Shown here: positions 25,560-38,700 of the stretch, in pieces | How positions within the stretch are numbered: the first letter of the stretch is position 1 | Layout: each line of letters opens with the position of its first letter | Source of the DNA: Denticeps clupeoides | Lineage: Eukaryota > Chordata > Actinopteri > Clupeiformes > Denticipitidae | Length of the DNA stretch: 64,000 nucleotides | Assembly: GCF_900700375.1 (NCBI RefSeq) | Contig: NC_041719.1 | Span: 11,735,734-11,799,733, forward strand | Direction of reading: 5' to 3' | Program-made: the position numbers and the translations under genes | The notes under the pieces: generated by a model | What the model was told of the DNA's origin: nothing | The model's database searches: none | Seen by the model: the letters and a program-made list of their open reading frames with translations, nothing else

Positions 25560-26816
25560 GGCTTGCACTTAAAAAGTGCCAGATGGGTAGAATAAAAAAG
25601 GGGAGGACTTCTGCACTTCAAAAGGCAAAAATATATTAGCTGTAATATATTTTTTGCTTTTATTGCCTTTGGCTCAGTGTTCCTTAGAAATACAAAAAAG
25701 CCAGAACACACTGTATAAGTAATATATGTTTGTGAGCATTTCAAATTATAATTATTGCTTGTAGCTCCACTGGCTAAGCCAACTCACAACAAAAATGACA
25801 CTAAATAGATATGTGTTTGTACAGTGGCTGCAAATGCTATGCAATGTTGTACAATTGTAAAAAGGGAAAGCCTGGAAATATCCATGCCTTACATAACCAC
25901 AAATTTATACCACAGGCTGCTCTTTACGATGAGTAATGCATGCTAACCCCTATAGGGTAAACGGAGATGACAGGGCTCTTGTATATAGTAGGTGTTGCCA
26001 GCAGAGCAAAAGCAAGAAGTGGAATATGCATGTGGAATTTGGTATTAGAAGCATATTAGTTACTTCTGAGCTAATCTCCAGCCTTCAAAATACTTTTTTA
26101 AACTACCTCATTATTTTGTTAAGTGTGTGAGATAGTGTCATAGTGGAGTTTATTATTTTCTCATCCAAACTGGTGTAATATTCTTATTAACCTAGGTGAC
26201 ATGCGTAACAGTCACTCTAAATATTTCATCTGCCCTTCCACTAATTGTTTTGTATTTTAAACAAATAGTATTTATAAAATATGTCTCTTTTCTTGTCCAA
26301 GAGAATTGCCAAACCTCATAACCCTACAGTGTTTCACTTTGACTTCATAGAGATTTAAATGGACAAGACAGGTCAACACCTTCTTTGGCACCTTAATCAG
26401 TGTTTTCTGCCTTGAGCTTTCTACATGTAACTTTAATATGGTGACCACTGCTACTTGGGTTATAGACCAAATTGCATTATACAGTTCATAAACTGGCAGA
26501 TCATTTTATTGTGGCCGTTCTTGGGAAATTTGACTAGAATTAAAATGTTTTTTTGTCTCTAATACACACAAAACAAAAGGCATATGTTCATCTATAAATG
26601 TGGCCACAAGAGATTGTGCTGCAGAGTGCCCCTAATTTAGCCTCAACAAATCCATTCCATTTGAGCAAATCCCATAACAGACTGCGCTAATCCACTTAAC
26701 GCCTTTATAACCAACTTGGCCAAAAATCCGTTTGCTGCAGTGGGAACACAGAACCTTAATGAGCCACAGACAGCTATTATTAGCTACACGTTCAGTACAG
26801 GGAAGCGCCTTTTGAG

Positions 26817-26960
26817 TGGAGTCTGGATGACGACATTGAAATTGTAACTATTTGATTTGATCCATGGGTTATATAAAACATTGCATAAAACAAGTAAATG
26901 GTGACTTCAAGATGCATGCAACCCTAACCCTCAACAATAAACTAAAGAGCATGAACATGA
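26817..26960. repeat. Segment duplicated into a SINE at 29443
   Basis: Shared blocks include ATCCATGGGTTATATAAAAC, ATTGCATAAAACAA and TGACTTCAAGATGCATGCAA, in the same order and orientation in both copies, with small indels. The present copy has extra bases (AACTATTTGATTTG) near its start. Confidence 0.85.
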
Positions 26961-29384
26961 ACAACTATTATCTGAGCTGAAGTGTGTTCACTACAAAAGG
27001 ATCCACTTCCAACAGCTCTACAGGAAATCATCAGTTTAATTTACGTTTTCACTGTGACCTGAGACTCCCAAGAGAATGTTAAAATCCTGTGATCAGAGAC
27101 CAGATGAGAAACTTCTTAAGTTAAGTCTAATCAAATAATTAGAGCAATGAGGTAATTAAAGGCCCAGGCTGGACATAAGCCCAGAGACACAAGACTTTCC
27201 GAGACATTAATACCCTGAAGTATCTGTGCTTAAAAGTCTATCCATCATCTTGAGCATTTTTAGCTACAGATTCTATTCAAATGAAGTTCCTTGTGAAATA
27301 AAGGGAACATTTTTTCACATTTCTTAATGATAAAATGTATCGTGTTTTTATTCTGATGCATTGTTTTGGTATGTGACAAGGTGCTCCATGATGTGAGCAT
27401 CCAGATTAATTAACATGGTCAATTCATTAATTACAGTCAATTAATGGATTATTTATTTTCACAAATCTGTGGACACATTTATCCTACATATACTGCAAAT
27501 CCCATGCATTTGTTTTTACCTGGATCACCTGACAATTCTAACTACAAAACAATAGACATGGCATTGTTTGACACCATCAACAAAATATAAAAGAGCTGAT
27601 GCAATGCATCTTTTAAAAGATTGTCTATATTTATTATAAACAAAATTAGGTTTATTTATTTAGAAGTGCAACTAATAAGAGGTATGGTTATTTATTGAAT
27701 GAACTGGTGCCAAAGTTGGACAAATGTGTACTGTACATCATGTATTGCTATGTTTAATAAACTTCAACCATCTTAAATTGCATTTGGCTGACTTGTGGTT
27801 CCTGGAAGAAATAATGCTAATTCATAAATGTATAAAAACACTTTCATTTTTATTATATAATAAGAGACCTTTACGTATGTATTTTACTAAACTGAGATTT
27901 TACTATTTTGTCCCTATGCCAGACACCAGACTTATGCCAGATCTCTGCTTAATTTGGAATTTAACATTAAAATGATGATGAGTTCAAATACAAATGAAAC
28001 GCACTATGTTTAATGAAATATATAATGCACAATAATAATAATAAACTCATGTCTCTGGAGTTTACAGTCATTTCCACCGCAGTGTACAAAACAGTATTTT
28101 AGGTTCAATGTTTTAGAAATTGTGTACATGGTAGCCATAACAACAGTGACTCAAAGGAAAAGCATGTCTGGAGACAAAATAATCAAATCAAGGTAAATAT
28201 TACTTTACTGAACAGTTTGTTTATTCTGTACTTGAATGTAATTTTTAGAAAACCTCATATTATTTTGCATTTATTATGTGCTAATTCTTAAAATAGCATT
28301 AGCAGGTTAACATATTAAGAGAAAATTCATTTTCACCACTAATGATCACAGAATCCTGTCATTAATTATACATTTTCTGCCCAAATTGGAAAATAGTTGA
28401 AAAATGAATGAATTTTAGTTTTTACTTAATTTTGCAAATAAATGCAGGGTGTGCATTATGGGTTGTTATGGCTCACATGACAGTCACTTATCCTAACTTA
28501 AATTAGATGCTGCTACTTACTTTTGTTGCATTGTACCTGTCATTTCCATCGTGTTCTTGAAAAACATACTCCCAAATGCTTAGTGCTTCCCCCAGTTTTT
28601 TTTTAAACACAAAGAGAAAACAAAACAAAACCCAGAAATCATTGACTTTCTGAAACAAAGACTTAAAATGTTGGATGATGGATGGATTGTCTTGATGGGT
28701 TATGGACTAAATAATCAGAGGGAAATAATTAACTAAATGAAAAGGGGGGAGGAGAAAAGCACATACCCGGGGGAAGGGGACCAGTGATGACGTGACACTG
28801 TCGGGAATAATAAATAATGAAACATCTCTGGGACTTGTTCAGAAAAAGACCACTCGATGTCTTGTGCTGATGAAATGAGATGCCATTGAAAGATGCCAGA
28901 GTATGATTGAATATTAAGGCCCTTAAATGTTTGTAAATGGTGTTAGTAGGTTCAACAAGGACCAAAGACATCCTGTCTTTAGCCATGAATGTAGATATCT
29001 TGTTATCAGACTGAGAGACCCATGAGACCATTGCGTGGCAACATGCATGATGCACAGATTACATTGTGAAGGCCGAGTCTGGGTTTTCTGCATATGCCTC
29101 TTTCCTAGTGATGCAGTTCATAAAGTGAGTGATTCACTGTTTACTCTGCTGTCTCCCAGGAAACTGTCAGACTGAAAAAGGTCTGAAATGTCAAAACCAA
29201 CTTCATCATCCCTGAAGAGGCTCACACGTTCCTCAGTCACCCATCAGAATTTCAAGTTGTTCTTCTCTGTCATGAAAAGAGGAGCAGTTGAATGTGTCCA
29301 CGTTGACATTTATCATAAAGTTCTTCAATGTAAATCTTTTCATATTTAGACAGGCTACATAAATTGAAGGCTGAATAAGTAGTG

Positions 29385-29650
29385 TACCACACAGTGAACC
29401 AGATGCGCAGTCACAGATTCAAACCCCACTTACTACCATTTTGAGTGTCTGGATGACAGCATTAAAAATGGATCCATGGGTTATATAAAACATTGCATAA
29501 AACAACTAAATGATGACTTCAAGATGCATGCAATCATCAGTGAAGTGCCTGGACCCTCAACAAGGAGCATGAACACTTAACCCTGAGTTGCTCTACGGGG
29601 ACTGTCCCTGTAACTACTGAATATGAGGCAATAAGTGTGTAAATGTAGAA
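29385..29650 (+). mobile_element. SINE family A interrupted by duplicated flanking DNA
   Basis: The 5' half (CAAACCCCACTTACTACCAT, to 29440) and 3' half (ACTTAACCCTGAGTTGCTCT, GGGACTGTCCCTGTAACTAC, from 29576) of SINE A are separated by about 135 bases. Those bases match the segment at 26817-26960, and the piece of SINE around GTGTCCCTGAGCAAGAC is replaced. Confidence 0.8.
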
Positions 29651-31549
29651 AAATTATGTTAAATAAATGCATGTAAACTGATACCATTCAATAAGAAATA
29701 TAAAAAAAGCAGTGTTTATAGCAGTCTGCTTTGTCTTTGGATTTGTGTTCAGGATGCTGTAAGCTCAGTGGAGGGTTTTTTACAAATGAGAGTTATTTCC
29801 ATGGAAGGATCAAAGAGTATTTCAATGCAAATCAGTCTGACACAAACATATCAGGTTTTCCCATGGAACACAATCAATCATTCTACTCTGCTAGTGTTTA
29901 TTTTCCATGCGTTCAGCCACTAAATGAAGTAGGAATATCATTGGTCAAGGGGAAGACAAAAGAGACATACATAATTAAAAAAAATAAAAATAAAAAAATA
30001 AATAAATAAATAAATAAAAAATATATATATATATATAGAATACATAACTTTTTTAACCTTTAATCATTATCATTATGCTCTAGATCCTCAGCATCAAGCA
30101 AAAAGTGTGAAACCATTCATTATGGCATAACATATTTTGACAAAACATATTTTGACAGCAGCACATTTTTCATTCCAGAAAATGAGAGGTGTACATCTAT
30201 CACGACGACATCAAGATATCAGCCTGGCATGTGAGATGGCGATCTGTTTCCATGGAAAGTAGAGGGTTCCACTGAAATGTGAGCTCAGAGAAGACGTTGC
30301 TTGCATGGATGTCATGTCGCTATGCTACACTGGCAATGAAAACAGTTCTAATTGTGATAGAAACAACATCTACTGATAAGGAAGTGTAAGCAAGCATTCA
30401 GAATGAGTCTACTAAACAAACACCGCTACACTGCCATAAGCATTTTTATTTATGCTTTAGTGATTTTAACAGGATCTCAATGTGGAATAAATGCTTTGTG
30501 CATTTCCAGTGGGAGGAAATTGAGACTCAAATTCAATATAAACAAAAGTGTCCAATGAATGGTCTAAAATGTATTTGTGAAAAAAGGATACATGTTCAAT
30601 ATTAATATTATTATATTAGTCTGAATCATCTGTGCAATCATGCACATGAATTCATATAAACTGCATGCAAAAATAGTCTATTAGGTTATTATATGCTGCT
30701 ACATATTGAATACCTGCTCGTAACATATAGCATATCAGGTCGACAAGTGGGGGAAAAGTCAAATAAACTTTTCCTATAACTGACATATCTCCCACCACAA
30801 CTGTGTAATTACTGTAAGCTCGCTGCAATTACAGACCACTGTGATCAACGGCGGGTGCCCTACCATAGTCAGCACTACAACGCAAACAAGATGATGGAGT
30901 AGATAAACACAGCCATGGAGCTCCAGGGAGCTCCGAGTTTGATGCAGAACTCAACTATTTCGGTTGCTCGCCAGATTTGCTTACAGAAGACCAGGAGACA
31001 AAACCAGTGCCTTGCAAGGCCTTTGACCATCGCATGCCCCTATATTTGACTCTTTAAAAAAAAAAAAAGAAACCCACTGTGTATATATCATTAAGTCAGT
31101 GACTATCGAATTCCTAAACATCTGTGAAAAAAAGTATGTTTTCCAATCATGCTCTGGACAAAACAGCTCAAAATTAAAACCGTGGATGCGACACAAATCT
31201 ATTTTGGTCAAAGCTCTTTCAACAACTGGCCAGCACCTCCACAAGTGCTGGGAGACAGGAGAGAAAGAATACTGCTGCTTCTGTTTAGTCTGGCATCATA
31301 AAAGGTGCATCCGTCAGGCCCGGCCTACCTTCTGTCCACGCTGTGCTGCTTCTGCAAAATGCACACTGCATACGCCGAGAAGCGCACGCTTCCTTTAGTT
31401 CGCCATCAGCAGGAAGGTTCCTTCGCAGGATCTTCTTCATTTACAATTTACACGAGACTGCTGTGAAAATAGAATATGCAAGTACAGGTATACACATGGA
31501 ACCATTCATACAGCATTTGGACCTTGAATAGAGCAAATGCTCGTTAACA

Positions 31550-31752
31550 TTTACATTACATTATATTTTATAGCATTTATCAGACGCCCTTATCCAGAGC
31601 GACTTACAATCAATAGTTACAGGGACAGTTTCCCCCTGGACCAATTTAAGGTTAAGTGTCTTGCTCAGGGACACAATGGTAGTAAGTGGGATTTGAACCT
31701 GGGTCTTCTGGTGCACAGGCGAGTGTGTTACCTGCTAGGCTACCACCATCCC
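31550..31752 (-). mobile_element. SINE family A, full length
   Basis: A complete minus-strand copy: TTTATCAGACGCCCTTATCC, GAGCGACTTACAATCAATAG, GGGACACAATGGTAGTAAGT, GGGATTTGAACCTGGGTCTT and GTTACCTGCTAGGCTACCAC. It is one of the least diverged copies in the window. Confidence 0.9.
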
Positions 31753-32374
31753 ATTTAAACAATCAGAAGTCAGGAATGCTGCTGGCCTGTCATACTCTGC
31801 TGAGAGATCTGATGACCCGCAAACGGAAACAGTGACAGGTTAGAGTTGCTCCTCTTGAAATAGTGCAAACCAGACGGAGGAGAATTATTACAGATCGGAG
31901 ATCTTGTGCGTGTGGAGGGCAAGCCAGCCACACTAATACAACGAAAGTAAGAGCGCCATTCTGCGGGTAGTGAAGAGCCATACTGTATTACAAATCGCTG
32001 GCTGCGTGAGGGGCTGTGTAGTGGTCAGAGTGGCCATGCAGACCCCTGTTCACTCCATGATGGGCAGGTCACTCAGACCGATCACATAAATTAAAAAAAA
32101 GATTGGTGCTGGCCACGTCACACCCCTTCAGAGCCACAGCAGCCCCTTTAGCAGAATAATGAGGTCATCTAAAAAGCCGCTGCTGTCCACACCTCCACCC
32201 CACGTATTAGGGGGAGAAAAGTGATGGCCCTAAACCCACCATTAAAACAGCTCGAATACAAATTTGTGAGTTTTAAGACAACAGCACTCAACGCTAGTTT
32301 TTATTTTTGTCTCACTTATTTCTACAGTAATACAGCCCATTGGAATATACCGGAATAACAAAATATAAAAACTG

Positions 32375-32392
32375 AGAGCGCCCTCTTCTGGC
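32375..32392 (-). promoter_or_regulatory. CTCF-like motif, reverse
   Basis: On the minus strand the bases read GCCAGAAGAGGGCGCTCT. This fits the CTCF core except for one position (A where C or T is usual). It points toward nrtn, opposite to the forward motif at 16325. Confidence 0.45.
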
Positions 32393-35300
32393 TAAAACAC
32401 TCATTTCCAACCAAAACCAGAACACACATTTGGATTTCCACCATTTGGAATGCTCCAACAGACATATACACATAAGGGACAAAGCTAAATACTTTTTTTT
32501 TTTTACTGATAACTGAAACAATGTATGGATGCAAGACCACTCAAGCATGCTACCTACATGAGCTCTCCCCAAAAGCAATAAAACAATTTAACGTTTGTTA
32601 AAAACTTTAATGTAGGTCTCAAACACATCTGATATGACAATTTACAGAAAGTTACATAACACACATAAATATAAACATTTCAGCAGTTTACTGCTTTTTA
32701 ATAAGTTTTTCTTTTTATTGCTAAAGCTCAATGCAAAATATAAATGCGATTTTGATAACATTTTTGTATACCTGGACCATCCCTAAAGGGCCCAACGTGT
32801 GATGAATTTACGGTGTCTGCTTCTACGGTGGGCAGCTGTGGTTCCTGATGGAATTGTTGAGGTCTCTTTCAAGTGAAGGTTTTCAGATGAAAATGAAGCA
32901 GTACAAAATAAGGCCCTTAGTGTGTAACAGCCATGATGCAAGGGTGCCCAAGCTGGTCTTGTTGACCTGCAACATAATTAGATCACAGTTGCCTGAAATC
33001 TGCAGGCATAGGTTTAAAAAAAATATTTAAGTGATGTCATTAAAACAGAAAACGGAACGTATGGTAGTTGAAAATCTGTAGATTGGTTTCCAACTTGGGC
33101 AGCCCAGCTAAGGTTCATCTAAACCAGAGTGCTCAGCTCACACAATCACAATCGTGTGGCCTGAGAGAACGAATGAATAAGGTTAAGATATGAATGTAAA
33201 TTAGCATTTCTCTCGCTGCCTGCTCACTCTGTAAGAACAACTATGATTGAGAATTGCATTTAGACAGACATTGGCAATGCTCAATACATATGTCGTCCAA
33301 ATCCCTCAAAGAACAATCTTAAACATTTAAAAAGCAGAAATTTAGAAAAAAAAAACCCACAGCATTACTTTTTTTCTAAACAATAGGGGCAAATGTACTG
33401 TGTGAGTGTTAATGTTTATGCGGATTAAAGAAATGTACCTTGACTTCATTCATTCTTCTGCTAAAACAATTAACAGTCACACAGAGGTTTAAGCATAAAC
33501 CTTAAATTCACTGATATGGGATACCAGTTAATCATCAGCAAAGCAAGTACCAAACTTAAAACTGTTTTGTTCCACTAGCAGAATATTTGCATTGACGTCA
33601 ACATCTGCATGATTAAAATCTGTATTGGTTTGTGAATTGCAGCAAAGAAGCAGTTTAACTTAACTTAGCTAATTTTAATGCTCTTAAAACACTTCCTTAA
33701 TAATGAGCCCAAAGTATCACTACATATGGCCTCAGAACCACTGCACACAGTCTACTTTGAATTTAGAAACCATAAAAAAAAAAAATAATAATAATAATAA
33801 AAAAACAGAAGAGCATGACAAATGTTCCGGTCAAGTTAAATCTGATGTTATGGCCATTTAACATATGTGGGACTCCTTTACTAACATGACTTTTCACAAA
33901 AGAAAGGAGAAGAAAAATGCATTAAAGACAACAGCAGTATAACATAGCACTGAGACAATCTCCTCCTTAAAATGAGGAGGGGCCGGGGGGGCGGGGCAAC
34001 GTAAACATTTGCAATTGGAGACCTACCACCTCACAGTGAGCAAAAAGATATTTGATATGCGCTCATGCCCTGCTATAAATATTATTATTCAGATTGATGG
34101 GAAAAGTGCTGAAAAGGTTCGGCCCTTTGCAAAGATAAATGCCATACATTCATATCTGAGCCCTATGACCAGGGGAATTGTCCTGTGTCTTTGCTACAAA
34201 GAATGTAGGGAATATATCAGATTGAACACAAGATACAAAACACACAAGACAGTGGACAAAACTACAGAGAGCGGTTTACAGAGAAAAAAGGTATAAAATA
34301 AGGAGGCTTACTCTTTACACATCACTGTTCGCTCAATAATATACAATATAAACATCTTAAACAATATTCCTACAATACTTTCTCTTTTCTCAGTATGTTT
34401 TATAGTTAAAATAACATTTTCTTCACATCACAGGCTTGTCGTAGTACAAGGAGTACACTATAATACAATGATCCAAAGATTATTCTTTCCATTGGTTTGA
34501 GGAATAAGGTTCTCAACAATGTGTAGCTACACTTCACTGAAGGAAATAAGATAAACTTTTATTCATCTCTCTGTTTAAAGACGTTAACAAACACCAAAGT
34601 ATTTGTGAATACTAACCTGCACACTATGGTCCTATGTGCATAGTCCCACCTGTAACATGACCTTAAAATGCCAGTATTGGTGAGAGATGTGACAACGTAA
34701 TGGTGGAGGTAAATTTCCTACACATGTGCATCATAACTGTAAAGGTAACGTACGATCTTGTACGCTATGTACTTTTGTTTTCCTCTACACACTTGAATAT
34801 GTGCAAAGAGTAAATAAAACAAAATGCATGGCTGACTATTGATCAGATGAAGAAAATACCAAAATAAAATCAGATCAAAGCAATTCAACTGTTCTTTCTG
34901 TTTCAAACATTGGAGATATAGAAGAAATGTAATGCTAGTAACAAATTGGAAAAATCAGCAATTGCCATTTTTGCTCATGAAAGAATAAAAAAAATAAATG
35001 TATGGTCAACTGCTTTGACATTTTACACACTTGCAGAGGGAACAAATAATACCGAAAGAGTTGGTAATATGAACATTGCAAATGGCAGTCAGCCGTTTAA
35101 ATACCACTAAATGATGGCTATAGACGAAACTAAAACGAATCTCTATAAGATTGTGTAAATGCTGGCTAGTCTTTTCACATCTGGAAGTCCATTCTCTCAT
35201 CAAGCCGATAGAAAGGTCCTGGTTTATTAGACAGCATTCTTTCAGAATGCACAAAATCTTGGATTTGTTTTCGTCTGAAAGGTTTTAATGTCTGAAAATT

Positions 35301-35654
35301 GCTCACTCATCAATATGATGTGCATTTCTGTTAAATATCATTAGAGGTTCTGCAGCTTAACAAAACACAAAACAACGGCCAAACCCGGTCCTTTAGTCAC
35401 ACAGTAAAATGTACAGCACAGATTTGAGCTGAAGGGAACGCCTGCATAGGACTGTTGGCTGAAAGACCTGCTGCTCTGAGGTGGGTGGGTGTGGTCCGGT
35501 CCTGTTGCCATGCTGACAGCAGTGTGGAGGGTGACGGTTATGTGCTCCCTGCAGACTGGGCCTCTCCTGCCTCAGTGTTTCCTTAAAAGGGGGAAAAAAA
35601 ATAAAATAAAGAGAAAAAAATAATAATAAAAATTTCTAGCTGCTGCTATTAACT

Positions 35655-35670
35655 CCACCAGCAGGGGGAG
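35655..35670 (+). promoter_or_regulatory. CTCF-like motif, forward, in ranbp3 3' flank
   Basis: CCACCAGCAGGGGGAG contains CCAGCAGGGGG, a close match to the CTCF core. It is about 130 bases beyond the ranbp3 stop codon. Confidence 0.4.
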
Positions 35671-35798
35671 ACTAACATCAAGAATGGCTGTCGGCATTCC
35701 AATGTTTCGACAAATTGAATACAAACACAGGGCTCTCTTTAAAAGAACATTAGGGTAGGGGTCTATACACTGAATGAATAAAACTGCAAGTTCCAGCA

Positions 35799-38700
35799 TC
35801 AGGTTGCCATACCAGCTGCAGGGGCAGAAGCTGTGCTGGGGGCGTCATCCTCATCGCTATCCTCCTCATTGGACTGTGTGACCACTGGAAGTGTCGTCTT
35901 GACCTCTGGCTCCTGTTCAGCTCGGCTACGCAGTGCCAGGATTCGGTGGTGCAGGGCAGCAAAAAGCTGGCCTGCATCTTTGGAGCTGGCCTGGTATCCA
36001 CAAAAACAAAAAAGGACAAAAAATAAATAAAACTGTGCAATAGTTCACAGATGACAAAAGGGGGAAAAAGGGGCAAAATTATGCCTACCAATATGAGGAA
36101 CACCTTGACCTCTTTGTCTTCTGTGTCCATTGCAGTGATGCGAATACTCTTCTCGCTGGCTTTGTCCACCTGCATCTGCACCCACAGCTTTGTGTTCAGA
36201 ATCAGGCGCAAGCTGCCCTGTGTGCGCATTACTGGAAACAAGATATAAAAGCCACGCATGAGTCCCCAGTTCCCCAGCAAAGTAATTTTCAATACTATTT
36301 TTAGTGGGAGGGGGGAAGAAAATGTTAAACAGAACTTATGACATCCCTGAAAAGCTTAACTTAGACAACAGTGTTTCTTCCTCCAAATTGCTCCAAGCCC
36401 AAACCAGAGTAAAATGGCCTCCATCAGGTTCGGGCATAGATCAGCAGCAGTCATTTTTAAAAAGGAGACATGAGGCTGAGTAAGTTCTGGTATATGGAAG
36501 CAATGTCGTGACATGGTTCACTACATAAAGCCAGCAAAGATACTATAGACCTGCGATAGTTTTAAACGTTGTCGTAGAAAACCTTGTTTTTTCTAGTCTT
36601 ACAGATAACTATGTAATTCATGTTATACATTCATGTGTCAATCAGATTTCAAAAGACTTTTCAAGACTATTTCGTATTCCAAAACTTTTCAAGGCCTGGA
36701 AAATTCTCTTCAAAATCCATGAGAACTTTTCCAGGTTCTTATGATGTTAGAAACTCTGAACAGTGATTACTTGAGCATCCTATGGCAGATTATTTTTTAC
36801 AAAGTAGAGTTAAATCGTGCTAATTATGCTTGAATGACTAACCAACATATTTTGCATTAGTCTTGTGTGCTCACTTGTTCAAAAGATTTGAAGGGCTATT
36901 TTTGAATATGTCTAGCTCTATAGTTAAGTTAAAAGAAATTGTGGTGGATTTATTTGAAGGCTGAAAGCATTACCCAGTCTGGACTGCAACGTTCCATCAT
37001 CAGTGGATGCCATGTCATTCAGCCGCAGCAGGCCACAGCCTCTCTCCACCCAGGACTGGGCAGATTTATCAAAGACAAATAACTTACACTGCATCTGAAG
37101 AAGGGATTTTTGGAAAAAAAAAAAGGTGTTTGACTTAAACAGCCTGAGGACCACTGAAAATGCTACTTTAATGAATATGGTGGTTCAAGTATCCCACCCT
37201 ACCTGTAAGACGTTACTTTCAGACTCCTCTCCGGTCCTGACCTCCACCTTCTCCAATATACACCTCTTGGCAGTGGCTTTGGTGTACGCTGCTGCAGAGG
37301 CCTCCAAAGACTCAGCTGCGACATTATCTGAAACATCAACAAGACAAAACACAAAAGTTCAGCAACAGCGACTCTTTAACACTTTCAGTGTTACTAGTGT
37401 TATGTTATGAGTGTTTTTCAGTGTTCAGAAGTGCCTTATATCCAACTGACTTTTCTGAACAGGGGCAACCTCTCCCAGCTCTGAGGAGCACATTTTGGAG
37501 AGGTTTGAGGCCACTTCGGTCCCTTTCTCAGAAGTGGAGTCCTTTGAGGACAGGGGCTCACATGATGGGACAGGTGGTGCTTCTTTTGAGTTTTCTGTCA
37601 ACGGTTCACCACTTTTTAGGGGGCTCTGATGGAAAGGAAGTAAAAAAAATAAAAAATTTATGAGAAAGCCTTAAGCAACAAAACATGTCTGCCAAAAGTA
37701 AAGCTGTCAAAAGTAAAGTTATTGAAAAATATTAAGGCACTATTTATCATTGTTACTGGTACTCCAAAAAAAAAAAAAAAAAAAAAAAAACAGGCCTTAC
37801 CAAGACACGATCAGACATGTTCTGACCAAAAACGAACTTTGAGCTGGAATCATCGCTGTTGGCAGTCTGATGAAAGCTGGAATAAAAACCATCATGATGT
37901 GAATTGTTCTATTTCCTGTTCTATTTGCTGCTGCTTTGTAATGAAGTTGGACAAAGTGTAGACACTACCTCGTGTTGCTGCTGATGTACTGCAGAAAGTA
38001 ATTAGTCTCCTCTGATAATGGAGAGTCCGTCTCATTGGATTTTGATTCATTACTCTCTTTCACCTGTTAAAATAAAATAAACTATATAAAATGATAATTA
38101 TGCAATAATAGACAATTAACAGAAATGTTGATGTGATATTATATTTCACTTGACATCAAAGATCATACAGAAAGAATGGGACAAATTGTAGGCATCTAAA
38201 TGTCTGCCATGTCACACCCAAGAAGGTGTCAAAGCATTTTTGGGGGGCAGTGGTGGCCTAGCGGGTAAGGAAACTGACCCATTATTAGAAGGTGCCACTG
38301 ACCAAAGCACTGTCCCCACACACTGCTGCCTGGGCACCTGTCATGGCTGCCCACTGCCCACTGATGGTTAAAAGCAGAGGACACATTTTGTGTCACTGTG
38401 TGCTGTGGTGTGTTTCAAAATGACAATCACTTCACTTTCACGTTTCATATGCAGCATCTGTGAGCAACTAAAACCTGAACTTTAAATTCTAATTTTATTT
38501 GTCACATACACAGTCATACACGGTATGATGTGCAGTGAAATGTTTTTTGCAACTGCTACAGACCACAGTATTGCAAATGTTGCAAGTAAATAATGAACCA
38601 ATATGCAAATATTGCAAACATAACCAAATATTACACTTTTACGTCTTTAACATAAAATATGTGTAACTGGTAGGGTGAAGGTTTTTTTTTTTTTTACAAA

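Larger units (their letters stand above)
25620..31549. other. Gene-poor interval downstream of nrtn
   Basis: AT-rich DNA with no supportable exon. It holds a duplicated segment (26817-26960, copied at 29443-29576), a SINE A copy that carries this duplicate (29385-29650), and A-rich and TA microsatellites at 29975-30038. Segments at 26600-26830 and 27000-27190 are rich in homeodomain-type TAAT sites and could be regulatory, but nothing seen here proves it. Confidence 0.5.
31755..35795. other. Interval between the SINE at 31.6 kb and the ranbp3 stop codon
   Basis: No coding exon is supportable. Much of this AT-rich stretch could be ranbp3 3' UTR, since that gene reads leftward and minus-strand AATAAA signals occur at several places (for example about 32706 and 34558). 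I cannot choose among them. Two CTCF-like motifs (32375 and 35655) lie in it. Confidence 0.4.

Noticed and set aside
31099-31398. Cys/His-rich frame resembling a zinc finger (HKCWETGEKEYCCFCLVWHH)
   Set aside because: Spacing fits no zinc-binding family that I recognise, there is no splice support or synteny, and the surrounding sequence is non-coding in character. Probably chance; a protein search would settle it.
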